DNA of 64,000 nt from Atherinomorus stipes (GCA_023101725.1 JALJCO010010453.1:124001-188000); one strand, 5' to 3'. Positions 14,901-28,194 are shown, numbered from the stretch's first letter. Notes: generated from the sequence alone by a model not told the origin. Numbers and translations: made by a program.

Positions 14901-17900
14901 TTCTCGTTAGTCTGGCTGTGCCGGTGTGGTATTTTCCGCCACCGCAGGTTCACGCATGTTGAGCGTCCTGCTAAAAGATGGAGCAGGTGCCTCTCAAACC
15001 CCAACTTAGACTCTTGTAAGACAGAGAAGAAAAGTTTTGTCTTGTGAGACGAAGAGAATCAAACTGGAGTCTGACCGGTCCCCATAGCAGGGGAGCTTTT
15101 TTCGGCACAACACTGGCACCAGAGTAAGACGGGAGTGAACAACCGAGCAGCTTTTTTTCTCTTTTTTTTATTTTATTGGAGGGCGCTCCTATCCAGTCTG
15201 GGAATAAAACGGGACCCACCGTTGGCTTTCTTCTCGCTAACAAGGTAAATGTGATGTTTGACGGAAATAAGGATGCATAATATTGCAATGCTAAGTTTTT
15301 AGTACGTAAATGCGGCAATATGACAGCCACATGATTGTTCCCGGGGAAGACATACATTCTCACCACTTGTTAAATCTAGTTGATGCGGTAATTTTATAAG
15401 ATAATCGTGGTCTCAGCCTGTGAATTTAGATACCTGAATTACAAGCCAGCGTTAGCCTGTTGTTGCCGTTAGCATACAGTTTGTCAGTTTACTCAACGAT
15501 CAAACCGTAAACAACTGGCAGATTTATCATTTTATTACTTCAGTAGACATAGTGGCTCTAACTCTGGGCTCACACTGACTGTAATGTGGGTTAAATTAGA
15601 GACCAACATAGTTGAAGCAGCTCATGCGTGTGCACAACATTAACGTCACTTCCACTTGTCGCCAGAGGGGGCGAACTTCGGGAAAAAAGCTGGAACTTGC
15701 GCTGTACTCCTTTAAAGCAAGAACAAAGCTTTGAACTTTAATCAGTCACATTATCTGTTCATTAATGTTGACTTTGGGCTGATGGTGTGTCGATACCATG
15801 ACAAAAGATGACTGCAAGCTGAGAGATAACGTTGCATAATTTGCATTTTATAGATGTAAAATGTAATGTGTCAAGGAAATGCACTCAACACATTTCTTGT
15901 GCACAAAACAATTCAGGTGTGTTGTAATTTTTGTGTCATTTTTTCCATTAAAAAATTGTCTATCCATCCAGTTTCTATACTGCTTATTCCAATTCAGGTT
16001 CCCAGAGGGGCTGGAGCCTCTCCTAACAATTAGAAAGGTACAGTACACCCTGGATAGGTCACCAGTCCATCACAGGGTAACCAATTATGGATTTATACAT
16101 TTTTTCTGTAAAATAATAAACACTGTTTTTGATATTCTGTTGCCTCACAGCAGAACTCTATAAAGCAATGTTTTATACTTAAATACAAGCCAATACAAAA
16201 AGAAAATGTCACATTACTGCAGTAAAACACCAACTTTAGTCTCATTTTTGTTAAACTTCTTATATTATTCCCATAAGACATTTTAAAATAGTCAAATAAT
16301 TATTCTCAGTATCAACTACTTCAAACATCATAAAACCAAGAGTCCACTTCAATGTGGAAACGCAGTTAATACGGTTTCAGCTCTCACCTTCAAACACAGA
16401 GTCAATGTTTACTAAAACAGATATGAAGTTGGATCAAATTCTGTAACACAGGCCAAATTATTGTTTTCATGGCAACAAACTACTTTAAAGCCAAAGACCA
16501 CATCATCTCAAAGTTCACAGCTTTTCCTTTCTCATCCTTTCAGCGCCAAAATATGACCAGCTATTTATAGCAGAATCTTGGAACAAAAGTTTCCATTTAT
16601 ACCAAACAAACATGCAGCTTCTTATCTCTCTGCTCCCTGCTCATTTATTTGAATATTAGCTGACAAGAGGCTGAAGTTTGCAGGCTGTAAAAATGTAGAT
16701 AACTTATGGCATGTCAATCTAAAGAAGATCTGCCCTGAATGTTAAGCTATTCACACCCAGTGTCTTTACTACTTTCTCACCTCTGAAACTTAATCATACG
16801 GGAAACACACGACAGAAATATGAAGGGAGTCAATACTTGTGAGAAAGATGACAGACTGCAGTGAAAATTCAGGTGTTCACTGGAAACCATTTGTTCCCCA
16901 CTAAAGAAGAAAGAAACATCACATAAACACCCAAAAAGGTCAAACCCAGTTATGCTCATAAACCCTAAAGCAGAGGGTGCCATCAGTGGTGAGCAGCATA
17001 AAGCACCACAGTCTGAAGGAAGAAGGGGTGTATAAAAAAAAAAAAAGCCCTGCATGCAACAACATGTTCCTGCTTTTTCACTGAAAACTCTTGAATCAAC
17101 TTTGCTTTACAAAGAGAGAAAGGGGTTGCAGTTTTAGTCAAGCTTCGCCAAAACTGCAGCCACAGATTACTTCAGCTTAGAGTGTGCAACCAAATACAAA
17201 CATGCTGCATCTATATCAAAAAACATCCTAGACAAGTTATGCAATGCAGGATCATTTTTCCAATTTATTCCTCGTTAATGATGAGGCTGTCATTTTGAAC
17301 CCTGTCGGAGGAGGATCTGGGGACTGCACCGCTCTTAGAAAACAATCTTATCCCCCTTCCAACTGTAACGGTTGAGCCCTTGTCAATGCACAAAGGGTCT
17401 GGAGAGCCATAAAACAAAAGCCCAGGGGTCCCATTTATCAGTGAGGCTGGACCTCAGAGTAAAATTGGTCTATTTTAAACATGTGTGAATGCCTCTTGCT
17501 CACCAGAGAGACAGGACAGTCACAGGGTAGCAAGAGTAGTAATAAATCATTATGAGGGACATCCAGCATGAGAAATCACCCCAGAAGGCGCCACACACAG
17601 AAAAGTCTCCAAGTGGTCTTTCAAATAAATCTGTGTATTCTGTAAATTCATTCATTCAATCGCAAAGTGAAGAACAAAATGGTTTTGGAAGATATAGACA
17701 TGGCATTAGGACCTACATTCCTCCTGTGTTGCAGTGAAGCTTCCAAAGCTAATTAGAGGGGAGATCACGGTGCAGCTGACAGCCGCCAAAGTCAAGCCTT
17801 CTTCTTAGTTAAGTAGGCCAATCCACCTGTGCGACAACAACAGTCACCTGCAGACCTGACTGGTCAAGCAAGTCTGACACACTGACACACAGGAAACTAT

Positions 17901-20639
17901 TGCTTCACAGCAGATACTGGGGTGTAACAGCTGATAAGCATCACCCTTCCAGTTCTCAGTCAACTGATAAAGACTTCTGGTTGGCTTGGCAAAGCTCATC
18001 AGTCAAAGAGAAGCACTCATGAGCTTAGTGTTTTTGCTGTTGTCTAAGACTATTCAGATAGATGATCCACAACAAACACCCTCTCAGCTCCTTTGCCAAG
18101 AAAACTGGGGCACCAACTGGAAAGGTTTGTGGATATTTAAATTAATTGCATGGCCAAGAGAAAAGGAAAATGCTTTTCCTGGTTGCCATGGAGGGGATTA
18201 AATAGGCAATATAAAAGCGTGCTGGGGCTTTGAATAGAAGTGTAGAGATGGGATTAGAGGCGTTAGAGAGGCCGCCATATGACCTTCTGACTGTTAAGTT
18301 CATTAAGTGCAACATAGGCCTGGAGTTTTGGTTCGTTATCTAACTGCTGTTTAATAACAGCTCCTCCACCCGCATTTACAACTGCCTTAACCAAACTTAG
18401 GAATCTCCAAATGTCCATCATATTTTACTGGTGTCCGGAAAACAAGTCACAACAGTTTCTGAACAAAAAGACCACAGAATGAGGTGATAAATCCCCTCCT
18501 CTCTTGTCAGTGTGTTTCCTTTAAAAGTTCACTGTGGAAAATTGTGACACTCAAGTCACCAAAAATATCAAAGAAAATGTGGGATCCCTCTGACCTTATA
18601 GCTGGTGGTTGGAGGTGAAGAAGAATATCTGAACTGAGGAGACATTTCAAATCCTGCTCTCCAGTGGGTTAATAATCAATGGGTGTCTGTCAAAGATAAA
18701 ACTCCTAAATTCCACCGTCTGCATGTTATGCATTTTATTTCTGCTGCAGCTCTCGGGACAATGGCTACATTTGACTGCTTATTTATGCAGGATACACACA
18801 GGGAGGACAAGATGCTCTCTAAAAATAACAAGCCGATCTCCAAATGTTTGCAAGATGACTCGAAACAATATAATGCAAAAGTTTTCTAACACAATGCAAT
18901 GACCAGTCAGTGTGGAGCAGCAACGCAGTTTATGAAAACTGCAGAGGTCCTGCGAAAAGCTACATTCTTTCCTCTCTCACAATTTCTGCTGACCATTAAG
19001 TGTTTCCTCCTTTGTGCTCAATTTAACTCCTTCTATTCTATAAATAAACAGGCTGACTGATCAAAGCCACCAATGTTCTGAAAGACAAATAATGTGCTCC
19101 TGTTTATGTAACTTGTGGTAAAAATGTGCCCTTTAAGTAATTTATGAGAAGAGAGTGACTGCAGAACTTGGCCAGAAAACCCTAGTTTGAGAAAACATGG
19201 GATTCAGTTTAAACAGCATCACATAGGTCAACCAAACATCATATTTCTACCATGCTTGTAAAGTAAACAGCCCTTTTTTTGTCAGGTTTACTGACTGATA
19301 AGAACTGTTATCAAAATGTTTTCTGGGCAGGCAAAATCCTCAAGAAACAACTGTGGACATGAAAAAGTGGTAGTTTAATCTCACAGGTGGTAAACAATGC
19401 ATTTGATAAGTTTAGAAAAATGTTGGTGACTTAGTTCAATTTCTCACAGACAGATTTCAGTTTCAGCCAGTCAAACAAAAAACAAAACAAAAAAAACAAA
19501 TTTATGCTTGATTGCTGCATAATGATGTAATTAAGTCAAACCTGTCCTAACCATGTCTAAACAAGAGAAGATGACTCATGGCTCTTTGCAAATGTGTCTG
19601 TATTACAGGTGATTTGAGATATGTTAAGACAGGCGGATGCTTCACCCTCCTCTGCCTCAGGAAATAATTAGGACATGAGTAATGTGACTGACAACCAGTA
19701 AGTGTTACACTTTCCAGACTTCCAACCATGATACATTCTTCTTATCAATGTTGATTTGTTTCTCACACTTGTGACATGACGCCCAACAGTGTCAATGACA
19801 AACACTTTCAATCCTTTCAGGTCATTCCTAATGGTTTTTTTTCTTTATCCTTTTCTTCGTTTAAAAAAAAATGAGAAAAGTACTGGTATTCTTATCATAA
19901 TAAGAATTTATTTCTAAAGCACTTTTCTAAACTACTTTACTTATCAATGAATTGTCTAATGAGGTAACCAAGCAAAAAAATGGAAACTATAGTAGTCTAC
20001 CAAATTGTCTGTTAAGGATTAAAATTAAGGATGCAACAAATCCTCATATTGAAAAAGCTGGACTCTGCTAATGTTTCGCAAACCATTAAAGCCTTGTAAT
20101 TTTTTTTAATCTATTTATTTATTTTTAAAATACAGTTCATTCTCTCTTGGTCTAACAGATGGAAACTCGGGAAATTCTCATCTTACCACGTTTGGAATGG
20201 GACATTGAGGATTTACAAAGCAGACTGTGAAGATAAAGCTCTGTTTGTGTACAGCCCATCGATGGAGATTATCCTAATGCTGTTTACATCCTACCTGCCT
20301 TTTATGCGTTTTAATTAAAGGAAAGAAGCTGCAGAAAAACCACCACAATCTTTGCGTTCAAACGAGATGCAATAAGTTAAACATGTATGGTTGCAAAATA
20401 AATTGAGTTTGATTCTTTTTAAAAGGCAAGAATCAAAGTTCACATTAATTTTAAGTTTATCCCCCCAAGAACATCAACATGTTTGTATCTGAGAACTTGC
20501 GCAAGCTGCAGTGCCCATCTGAGAAATAACTTTTTAAATGTAAAGTTTTGTCATCCATCAGCGCATGCTTCTCTATTCATCAACTCACCAAAGCTCGGAG
20601 AGAGGACTCGTCCAACGCTGAATAAGTCTCCAGGGACAT
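2942..20639 (-). CDS. smtn: Smoothelin, 5' part (four coding exons)
   Basis: Exons on the minus strand, in order: 20589-20639 (ATG at 20637-20639, MSLETYSALDESSLRAL), 4698-4855, 3112-3190 and 2942-3020. All junctions have GT/AG signals and the phases join without a break. Exon 2 encodes a smoothelin-type helix containing LDERRLIRSAIRELRRREIE followed by ALASKRFRP. Exons 3-4 encode QSIQDIDELMKM and a second unit, YEERKMIRAVIRRLRDEQLQ. Two such units spaced this way match the N-terminus of SMTN; the SMTNL proteins have fewer. Family knowledge: smoothelin binds actin filaments in contractile muscle through these regions and a C-terminal calponin-homology domain, which would lie outside the window. 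The reading frame leaves exon 4 in phase 1, and no later exon was found in 1-2941. Intron 1 is 15.7 kb and holds Rex1-like and TTAA-type elements. Which fish paralogue (a or b) cannot be told. Confidence 0.9.
8700..9220 (+). mobile_element. Possible solo LTR
   Basis: The segment has an LTR-like order: upstream region, TATA-like box (CTATATAACGGG, near 9071), then AATAAA at about 9164 followed by CTGACTGGACTTTCTC. No gag/pol sequence is adjacent and the TG/CA ends and target duplication could not be fixed. It could instead be an unrelated promoter-like stretch within the SMTN intron. Confidence 0.35.
13944..14545 (-). mobile_element. Rex1-like LINE, 3' fragment
   Basis: On the minus strand, decayed frames contain KKGQSRLYYLRKLRSFNVC, MLQIFYKSVVESAI, then LNKLIKKAGSVL and PLELIVQKRMLHKLMKMM, which are typical of the C-terminal part of fish Rex1-type reverse-transcriptase proteins. 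It ends in the retrotransposon tail GGGATAAATAAAGTATTTTT next to a short (TGAA)n run at 13919-13943. It is 5' truncated and frame-shifted. Confidence 0.75.
14709..15711. mobile_element. TTAA-flanked DNA element (Kolobok- or piggyBac-type)
   Basis: TTAA is present on both sides (14705-14708 and 15712-15715). The termini are inverted: AGGTGCATTGCGCAAGTT at the left and, in reverse complement, AGGAGTACAGCGCAAGTT at the right. The length is 1003 bp. No transposase was found, so it is non-autonomous. The TTAA duplication with AGG ends fits Kolobok-type or piggyBac-type elements; the choice between them is open. Confidence 0.7.
15960..16082 (-). repeat. Fragment of a common teleost retroposon-like repeat
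   Basis: In reverse complement this matches the end of the repeat at 27612-28010 (GGTTACCCTGTGATGGACTGGTGACC, then AGGCTCCAGCCCC-like and a GCAGTATAGAAACTGGATGGATA end). It is diverged and lacks the tRNA-like head. Confidence 0.55.
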
Positions 20640-21060
20640 CGTCTTGCCTGGCTCAGGTGAGACGATGGTGGGATGGATAGTCTCGCTGGGATTGGGCTCA
20701 CCGGTCAGCAATGTGTACCACCTGCTCGAGTCGGGTTTTATTCTTTTCTCCCCTGCAGTCTGTCCGACTTCAGCGCAGTTTAATGTTCCTGTTTAACGAC
20801 AATAAAGCTCTGTCCTGTTGGCACAGAGCATATTTTGCTGAGGTCTCGGAAGTCGCAGTGAAATCAGAAACAACCCAAGCTTTCACACAAGGGAGACGTT
20901 GGCAGCTTTTTGAACTGAATTCCCACTGAAAGTTGTAACCCCGCCCTCCGTGACTGCGGCTTCTCCCGGTGCTGATTCAAACCGCGCCGCCGTGCGGGGG
21001 GACGTAAAACAGCGCTCAGGTATGGAGGGTGATTAATGCCGCCGTAATAAATAGCCAAAA
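20640..21060 (-). promoter_or_regulatory. Probable SMTN 5' UTR and promoter region
   Basis: This is the stretch directly upstream of the SMTN start codon on the minus strand. It is locally GC- and CpG-rich (for example 20938-21003), unlike the AT-rich flanks, as expected for a promoter-proximal island. I could not place a TATA box or a clear CArG box. The transcription start is not determined. The assignment is inferred from position and composition. Confidence 0.4.
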
Positions 21061-22779
21061 GCATCTACCACCCTTACCTGTCCCACTTTCTTCATTCACG
21101 TGGCTGCATGCAAAAAATTGTGAGTACAGCTACAAGAAAAGCCAGAACTAATATTAGCCTACATACAGGCCATTTGTAGGCCTACTGTGGGGTTAATTCG
21201 TGGAACATTAATAAAAGTATGAATACAAGTTGAAAGTATGTAAAACACTGGTTTAGTAAAGCTTCTGAAATAATGATTGAAGCATACAATACAGGCAATC
21301 ACTACAACCTTCTGTTTTCCGTTACGTTCAATCAGACTTCTGATTTATTGGTATGCTGCTCATGACCAGTGTCCACTAATTTGTCAGGGATTTTTATTAT
21401 TTCTATTAATTATTTTTTAACCACTATTGAAACGCAACATTTTATTTCACTAAAACTTTGTTTTTTTTATTAGTTGTTTTTGTGTGTGTCTGTTATTTCA
21501 ATAAATATTTTGAATTTAGGCTTTTCTTTAATGAGAAGGTATGAATAAATAAGGACTGTATATGTATATACATGTGTGTGTGTATATATATGTATATTGT
21601 ATGTACAAATATCAAATAAAAGCAAATATTTCCAGCAAAGATCTGGTACCCACTATTAAGGAACAAATTTCTTTAACTATTCCTTCATGCAAAACTTTGT
21701 TGAGAAACATTAAATACTTCATTTAGTTGACTAACAAATATTTAAACTAAAGCGTTTGGTGTTAAAAAAAAAAAAAAAAAAAAAAAAGAAATTTTCCTAC
21801 AAGATGCCCACAAAGTGTTGTTTCCTACAAAAATATTTAACAATCTGGTGTAAGTCTACTTCTGATAAAGCATTCAAATATTATAAGATCTAGTTTCCTC
21901 CAGAAACACAAAGCATGCTTGTTTTATTTGCATATAATCTTTTGCATTATATGCATTTCAATTAGATTACTTGTAATCTATTAGATAAGATTCTATCCAA
22001 ACTGTTGGTTTCCTAAGCTAGCCTACTATGAACTGGCTTGAAATGATTTGTCTGTGAAGTGCCCTCAGATGACATTGCTGTGAAATGGCACTACACAAAT
22101 AATGCTGAATAGAACTGAATATTAGTAATAATGCTAATAAAACTATGATGGTATACTAAATTTAATTCTCTTTCTGCAGAATAATACTAATTACAAAAAT
22201 AATTTATCATTTAGTAGAAACATAAAAGAAAAGGAAGGTGGGGTAATAGGTGGTCATTTAGGTGGCATAAATTAATAAAGAGATGTGAACAAACTGCAGA
22301 TGGGAAACCATCAATACATTTAAACATTTAATCATCACACCAGACCAAGGACATTACAAGTTGTTCTTAAACAGGAACAGTTAGCTGTGTGCCACAAATG
22401 CCTCAAATCCAACACCAGTGGAGGTTTTCTCACCGATGAGTCGCTCAACTTGGGGGTGTTAAACAGAAAGGCAGAATTTTCAGATTTGACCATCTGTAGT
22501 TCGCTATTTAATATGCATTCCTGAAGTGTTACACAGAAAATATATCTTATCAACTTTAAGTTTGATTCAGAGAAACAACACAACTTTTCACACTACTTGA
22601 AGGAGTACTACAAAGGAGACACTGCTTTTAAAGCCACCTCAATATAATAAAACACACACAAATATACTAGAGACTGGATTTAGAAAAAGAAAAAAAAAAG
22701 TACTAGTTAGTAGGTACAGAAATTACTAAAGACAAATATTCAACCTTATAAAAAAGGGGGAAAAGCTCTTAACACTGTT
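21061..22779. other. SMTN-TRAFD1 intergenic region
   Basis: AT-rich sequence with no exon seen. It holds a small TG/TA-rich stretch (21557-21600), the poly-A tract at 21765 and a short LINE-type tail at 22055-22118 (GTGCCCTCAGATGACATTGCTGTGAAATGG-like, ending in a TGAATAGAACTGAAT repeat), resembling L2-type 3' ends. Confidence 0.5.
21765..21787 (+). repeat. Poly-A tract
   Basis: Run of about 23 A residues in the SMTN-TRAFD1 intergenic region. No attached retroposon body was recognised. Confidence 0.8.
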
Positions 22780-23326
22780 TTTATTCTTGGTCAAAGATGA
22801 AAAATCATCTGTTCCTCAAGCCCTTTTTAATAAAACAAGTCATGAAAGTGCTATATGTTATATAATGTTGCAGAAACCAAGAGAAATAAAAATGATATTC
22901 AGAAGGAACCTTTAAACTACGGTTAAAAAAAAGTCCTTGGCAGCAGTGACAAGGTAAAGTTTAACAAAAACATAGTCAAAGTCATGTCTGCTTTTATTTT
23001 CTATGTTATCAATAAACCGTGACTTTAGTTAAACATCTGTCAATGCAAATTAAATTTATCTTAAAAGGTTTTAGTTCAGGCTAAACAGTTCAGGCATACA
23101 GATAATGAAGCAAATCTTGAGATTAAGCTGAATAAACAAGTATAAATCAAATTTCTTGCTCAGACATTGATATTAAAATTCTTCAGAATATAAACTGTAA
23201 GATACTAAAGCTCCCACAGGCACTTGTCAGATCGTTATACATTTTAGATTTGAAAAAGTGCAAAAAAGATAAATGAAAAGCAGAGTTGGAGGTTTGGTCT
23301 TTGTATTTTTCCATAAGCTCTGTCTT
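22780..23326 (-). other. Probable TRAFD1 3' UTR
   Basis: AT-rich sequence follows the TGA at 23327-23329. AATAAA-type signals on the minus strand occur at 22780-22785 and near 22993. Which is used cannot be decided from sequence, so the boundary is approximate. Confidence 0.35.
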
Positions 23327-23459
23327 TCATTCTTCCTGTTCTTCATTCTGCTTCTTGGGCAACTACAAATAAAAAAACAAAACAGAAAACTGAAATACAT
23401 AAAGAAATATCAACTTCAGTTCTTTTCCCTGGAGGAAAATTTATACTGTAAATCACGCA

Positions 23460-23517
<58 letters not shown>

Positions 23518-23520
23518 GTT

Positions 23521-23579
<59 letters not shown>

Positions 23580-26500
23580 ACCACCACATCCCAAAGGTGC
23601 TATACTGGATTGAGATCTGGTGGCTGTGGAGGCCATTTGAGTACTGTGAGCTCATTGTCATGTTCAAAAAACCAGTCTGAGATGATTCACACTTTATGAC
23701 GTGGCTACTTCCAGCAGGATAACACGCCATCAGAGGATGCTACACACTGTGGTCATAAAGCGATGGACATGGTCAGCAAAAATACTCAGGTAGGCTGTGG
23801 TGGTTAAACCATGCCACATCGGTACTAAGGGGCCCAAAGTGTGCCAAAAAAATCTCTCCCACACCATTACACCACCACCACCAACCTGAACCGTTGATAC
23901 AAAGCAGGATGGATCCATGCTTTCATGTTGTTCACACCAAATTCTGAGCCTACCATCCGAATTTCGTAGCAGAAATCGAGACTCATCAGACAAGGCAACA
24001 TTTCTCCATCTTCCATTGTCCAATGTTGGTAAGTCTGTGCGAATTGTAGCCTCAGTTTCCCGTTATTAGCTGACAGGAGTGGCACCCGGTGTGGTCTTCT
24101 GCTGCTGAAGCCCATCTGCTTCCAGGTTGTAAGTGTTGTGCACTCAGAGATGCTCTTCTGCATGCTTTGGTCGTAATAAGTGGTTATTTGAATAACTGTT
24201 GCCTTTTTATCAGCTCGAACCAGTCTGGCCATTCTCCTCGGACCTCTAGCATCAACAAAGCATTTGCACCCACGGAACTGCTGCTCATTGGATATTTTCT
24301 CTTTTTCGGACCATTCTCTGTAAACCCAAGAGATGGTTGTGCAAGAAAATCCCAGTAGATCAGCAGTTTCTGAAATACTCAGACCAGCCCGTCTGGCACC
24401 AACAACCATGCCACGTTCAAAGTCACTTAAATCACTTTTCTTCCCCATTCTGATGCTCAGTTTGAACTGCAGCAGATCGTTTTGACCATGTCTACATGCC
24501 TAAATGCATCAAGTTGCTGCCATGCGATTGGCTGATTAGAAATTTGCGTTAACGAGCAGTTGGACAGGTGTACCTAATAAAATGGCCGGTGTGTGTGTAT
24601 ATACACATATACACACACATATTTATATACACACACACATACAGTACATAAATATACAGTATATATATATATGTATGTGTGTGTGTATATATTATAGCCT
24701 TATGGGGCCTGGCTGTAAGTAAGCTGGATTAGTTCAAAAAGGAATAATTAAATCGAGGAAATAGATTCAGAAAAGAGAAGAAAGTCAGAATCTCAAGAGT
24801 TTCAATTAAATGTACATCGTTCCTACTTTTAAAAGTTTGACATTCTCCAGTTGGATAACAAACAAACCAACATAGGAATCATTACCTGTACCATCCGTCA
24901 TGAGAAGAAAAACAACTGAATTAAAGAAAATATTAACTGTACCTTTGTTGCTGAATTTCTTCGGTTCCCTTTCCCTTCTTTGTTTTCTGTGGTATGAAGT
25001 CTAGGACATACAAATTCAAATCACATCAATGCACACATTACAATAGAATCTTTTCAATACAGCAAACGCTCTATCTTGAGAAAGGAAATAGTTTGTGTAA
25101 GGGCGCATTCACAAACCTTTTTTGATTCGAATCAGAGTCTGTTCGCTCAGAAACTCCGCTTCGTTTAGGGGAGTTGTGAACGCGCAAACGGACTCTGATC
25201 CGGAACAAACAACCGGACTCGGTCCGCCTGCAAACGCAGGTCTCGGTCCGATTCAAGTGAATCAAAGACAGAATGTGGACTACAGATTGCATGGCATTGT
25301 GGGACAATGTCGGTAAACGCCACGACAACAAACACACGTGTGGGACTGCAGCACTTATAAAGATGGCTCATGGTCAGACGTGGAGTTACGAGGAAGTAAA
25401 AGCTTTAATCGATATTTGATCTAATGAAAGCATTTCCGAGCTCCTCGTACAAAAATAATGTCACTTTGTGGAGGAAACAAGTTGTAAGAACCTTCTTGTA
25501 CGTGCATCTTGTCCTCGCCTACGACGAATCCAAAAGCAGCACCACCTGAGATTCTTATTCTTGGCCCGTTTGGCAATAGTGTAACGTGAACGCGATCTCA
25601 GTCCGGAAGACCACCCCCGCCCCCAACCGAACCGAGTCCCCAAACAGACTTACGGACTATGCTGTCTGAATGCGCCCTAAAGCTAAAATAAAATCACCAT
25701 TAAAAAATGTTCACAGAGGACTAACTTGATGTTCTTACCCCTTTATTGGTGCAGAACCAGGCGCTTCAGTGTCATACGAACACAAATGAAGTTTCTCTGC
25801 TTCACTGCCCTGGTCAGGTTTGTTTTTTACAGAGACATCGGAGTTGGGCATCTTCTTTTGATTCTGAGGTCCAGTATAGCTTCTCTGCCATCCTCTTGCA
25901 TTAGGTCCTGATGGTATGTCTCGGTCAAATCCAAAGTCCTCATCTAAGAAGTCAGCTACAACAGGACAACTCATATTTTTAAATAAACACGTATACAAAC
26001 ACAGATATAATGCATATGCACATAAAGAAGATGCCAAGTGTTCTGCAAGTGTTCAGATATCATAGATCATTCATATTTAAAATGCTGAATGAATTTGGAC
26101 GGCACTTTAAAGGTCTATACAAAAGGCAAATACGCATGTTCCCACACACAGAGTACATTTCTGTTGAGTCAACAATATCTGCTCAAACTCAAATAATCGT
26201 ATGAACATCACATGTCATAGTTAATCACTGCAACTTTTATAGTCTCCTCAAGGAATGCTGCACCTTACCCTGGTGCTTTAATCTTCTCTGAAAATCTGGA
26301 GAAATCTGTCCAAAGGCATCTTTAGTAGGGCTCAGTGATTTTTTGATGGAAGGTTTAGAAGTATTATTCAGTGGGTGCAAAGTGTCAGGACGCATGTCAC
26401 ATTTGTCCTAAAAACAAGCGAGAGGGGGAGGAAAAAGTCAAATATTAGAAATATCACACCATGATTTCGCAGCTCCTCAAGTCATGAAGCAGAGATCTTT

Positions 26501-28162
26501 ACAGATGATATTAGATTCATGTTAACAGAAACTTGTGTTCCCACTTTTCTTAAATAACCAACCAAAGTTCAGTGATTTTTCTTCACTGGGAATACAATGT
26601 AATACCACACTCTCATTTTAATATGTCACAGTTTGACACTGGCAAGATTATGTGATCGGTTTCGTACCTGATGGTGAAAGACGACCGCCTCCTCTAAAGC
26701 CACACCACAGAACTCACATGGAATAACTACATCGCCCTCTAGTGGACTGGCTGGGGGACTGTAGGAAACTGGGGAGACTGACCGTGGGAAGGTGGGAATG
26801 TTAGATGCAAGGGAGTTTGGAAGGCTTTGCATCAGTCCTGATGTGTTCCTACTCATCCTGTCCTCTTTGGGTGGAGAAGAGGGCTGCTTGCTGAAAGATG
26901 CAAAGGCAGAGGCAGGGCTGCATCCAGTCTGGGGAAAAAAAAAGTACAAAAAAGGTTAAAGCTTCCATCCCAAGTTACATCTATCCTGCTTGCATTAGTT
27001 CATCATGGTTCTACTAAATGCAAATGAAAGCTGTGTGCTTCGACAAGCAAAGGCTGGTAAGTGGACTGTGAACAGTCTGAAGCCGAGATAAAGTCCGGTA
27101 TGGACATGTTTGTATGACATGTGATATCTGTCTGAGTCTAATCATCTTACATTGATGTGCAGACAGGCAAAAATTTCTCAACAATCCGAAAATATAAAAT
27201 CAATGGCAGATGACAGCACAGAGCGTACCAGGAGGATATAAGATAAAACTGAATGTATGGTATCAACATGAAAAGGTCATTTTCTGACAGTATTAAACTA
27301 AAAAAAAAAAAGAAAACTCAGACTGGATCTGCGCACAACCTGTGTAATTTATTCATCCATTCAATGGGAGAAATCCAATAAAATCTAATAATACATACTG
27401 TGTGTAATACATACTGTGCACATACTGTGTAATACCTGTACTGTGAGCACTTTGAGTGCCTAGAAAAGCGCATTATTAATCGAATCCATTATTATCATCA
27501 ATATTATTATCATTATTATTATTATCAGTATAGATTTATTGTAACAGATATGACTAAATCCCTCAAAAATGAATTTGTGGAACAAAATTAATTGAAAGAC
27601 ACACATATCAGACAGTGGTGCATGGTGGTGTGGTGGTTAACACTGCAGTCTCACAGTAAGAAGGTTGCTAGTTCGATTCCCAGCTGGGGAGGGAATTCGA
27701 ACAATTTTTCAACAGTGGCCTTCCTGTGTGGAGTTTGCATGTTCTCCCCGTGTATGCGTGGGTTCTCTTCGGGTACTCCAGCTTCCTCCCACCATCCAAA
27801 GACATGCATGTTAGGTGAATTGTTTACTCTAAATTGTCCCTAGGTATGAATGTGAGCGTGAATGGTTGTCTGTCTCTCTGTGTTGGCCCTGCGACAGACT
27901 GGCAACCTGTCCAGAGTGTACCCCGCCTCTCGCCTGATAATAGCTGGGATAGACTCCAGCAACCCCCGCGACCCTGAACTGGATAAGCGGTACAGAAAAT
28001 GACTGACAAAACAGACAAACAACATTAGGTCCCAATTACTGAATATATCATCAGTGTCATGCTGTTTTTGTTGTTTTGTAAATTGCAATGATGCAGTCAC
28101 TTGGTATCACAAATTGTCAGGTATTCTTAGTGAATCAGCTTTTCTCCACAATAAAACATATT

Positions 28163-28194
<32 letters not shown>

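Larger units (their letters stand above)
4856..20588 (-). other. SMTN intron 1 (15.7 kb)
   Basis: No exon was found in this interval on either strand. It contains an LTR-like segment (about 8700-9220), a Rex1-like LINE fragment (13944-14545), a TTAA-flanked element (14709-15711), a short teleost repeat (15960-16082) and several poly-A tracts. The longer open frames around 4.5-6.3 kb and 10.1-10.5 kb have no recognisable domains, start or stop arbitrarily in intronic sequence, and are treated as chance. Confidence 0.7.

Noticed and set aside
23273..23730. Open frames of 104-135 codons on both strands
   Set aside because: They owe their length to TA repeats translated as Ile-Tyr and overlap each other.
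27612..27680. tRNA gene
   Set aside because: The tRNA-like head lacks a full cloverleaf and leads into a retroposon body.
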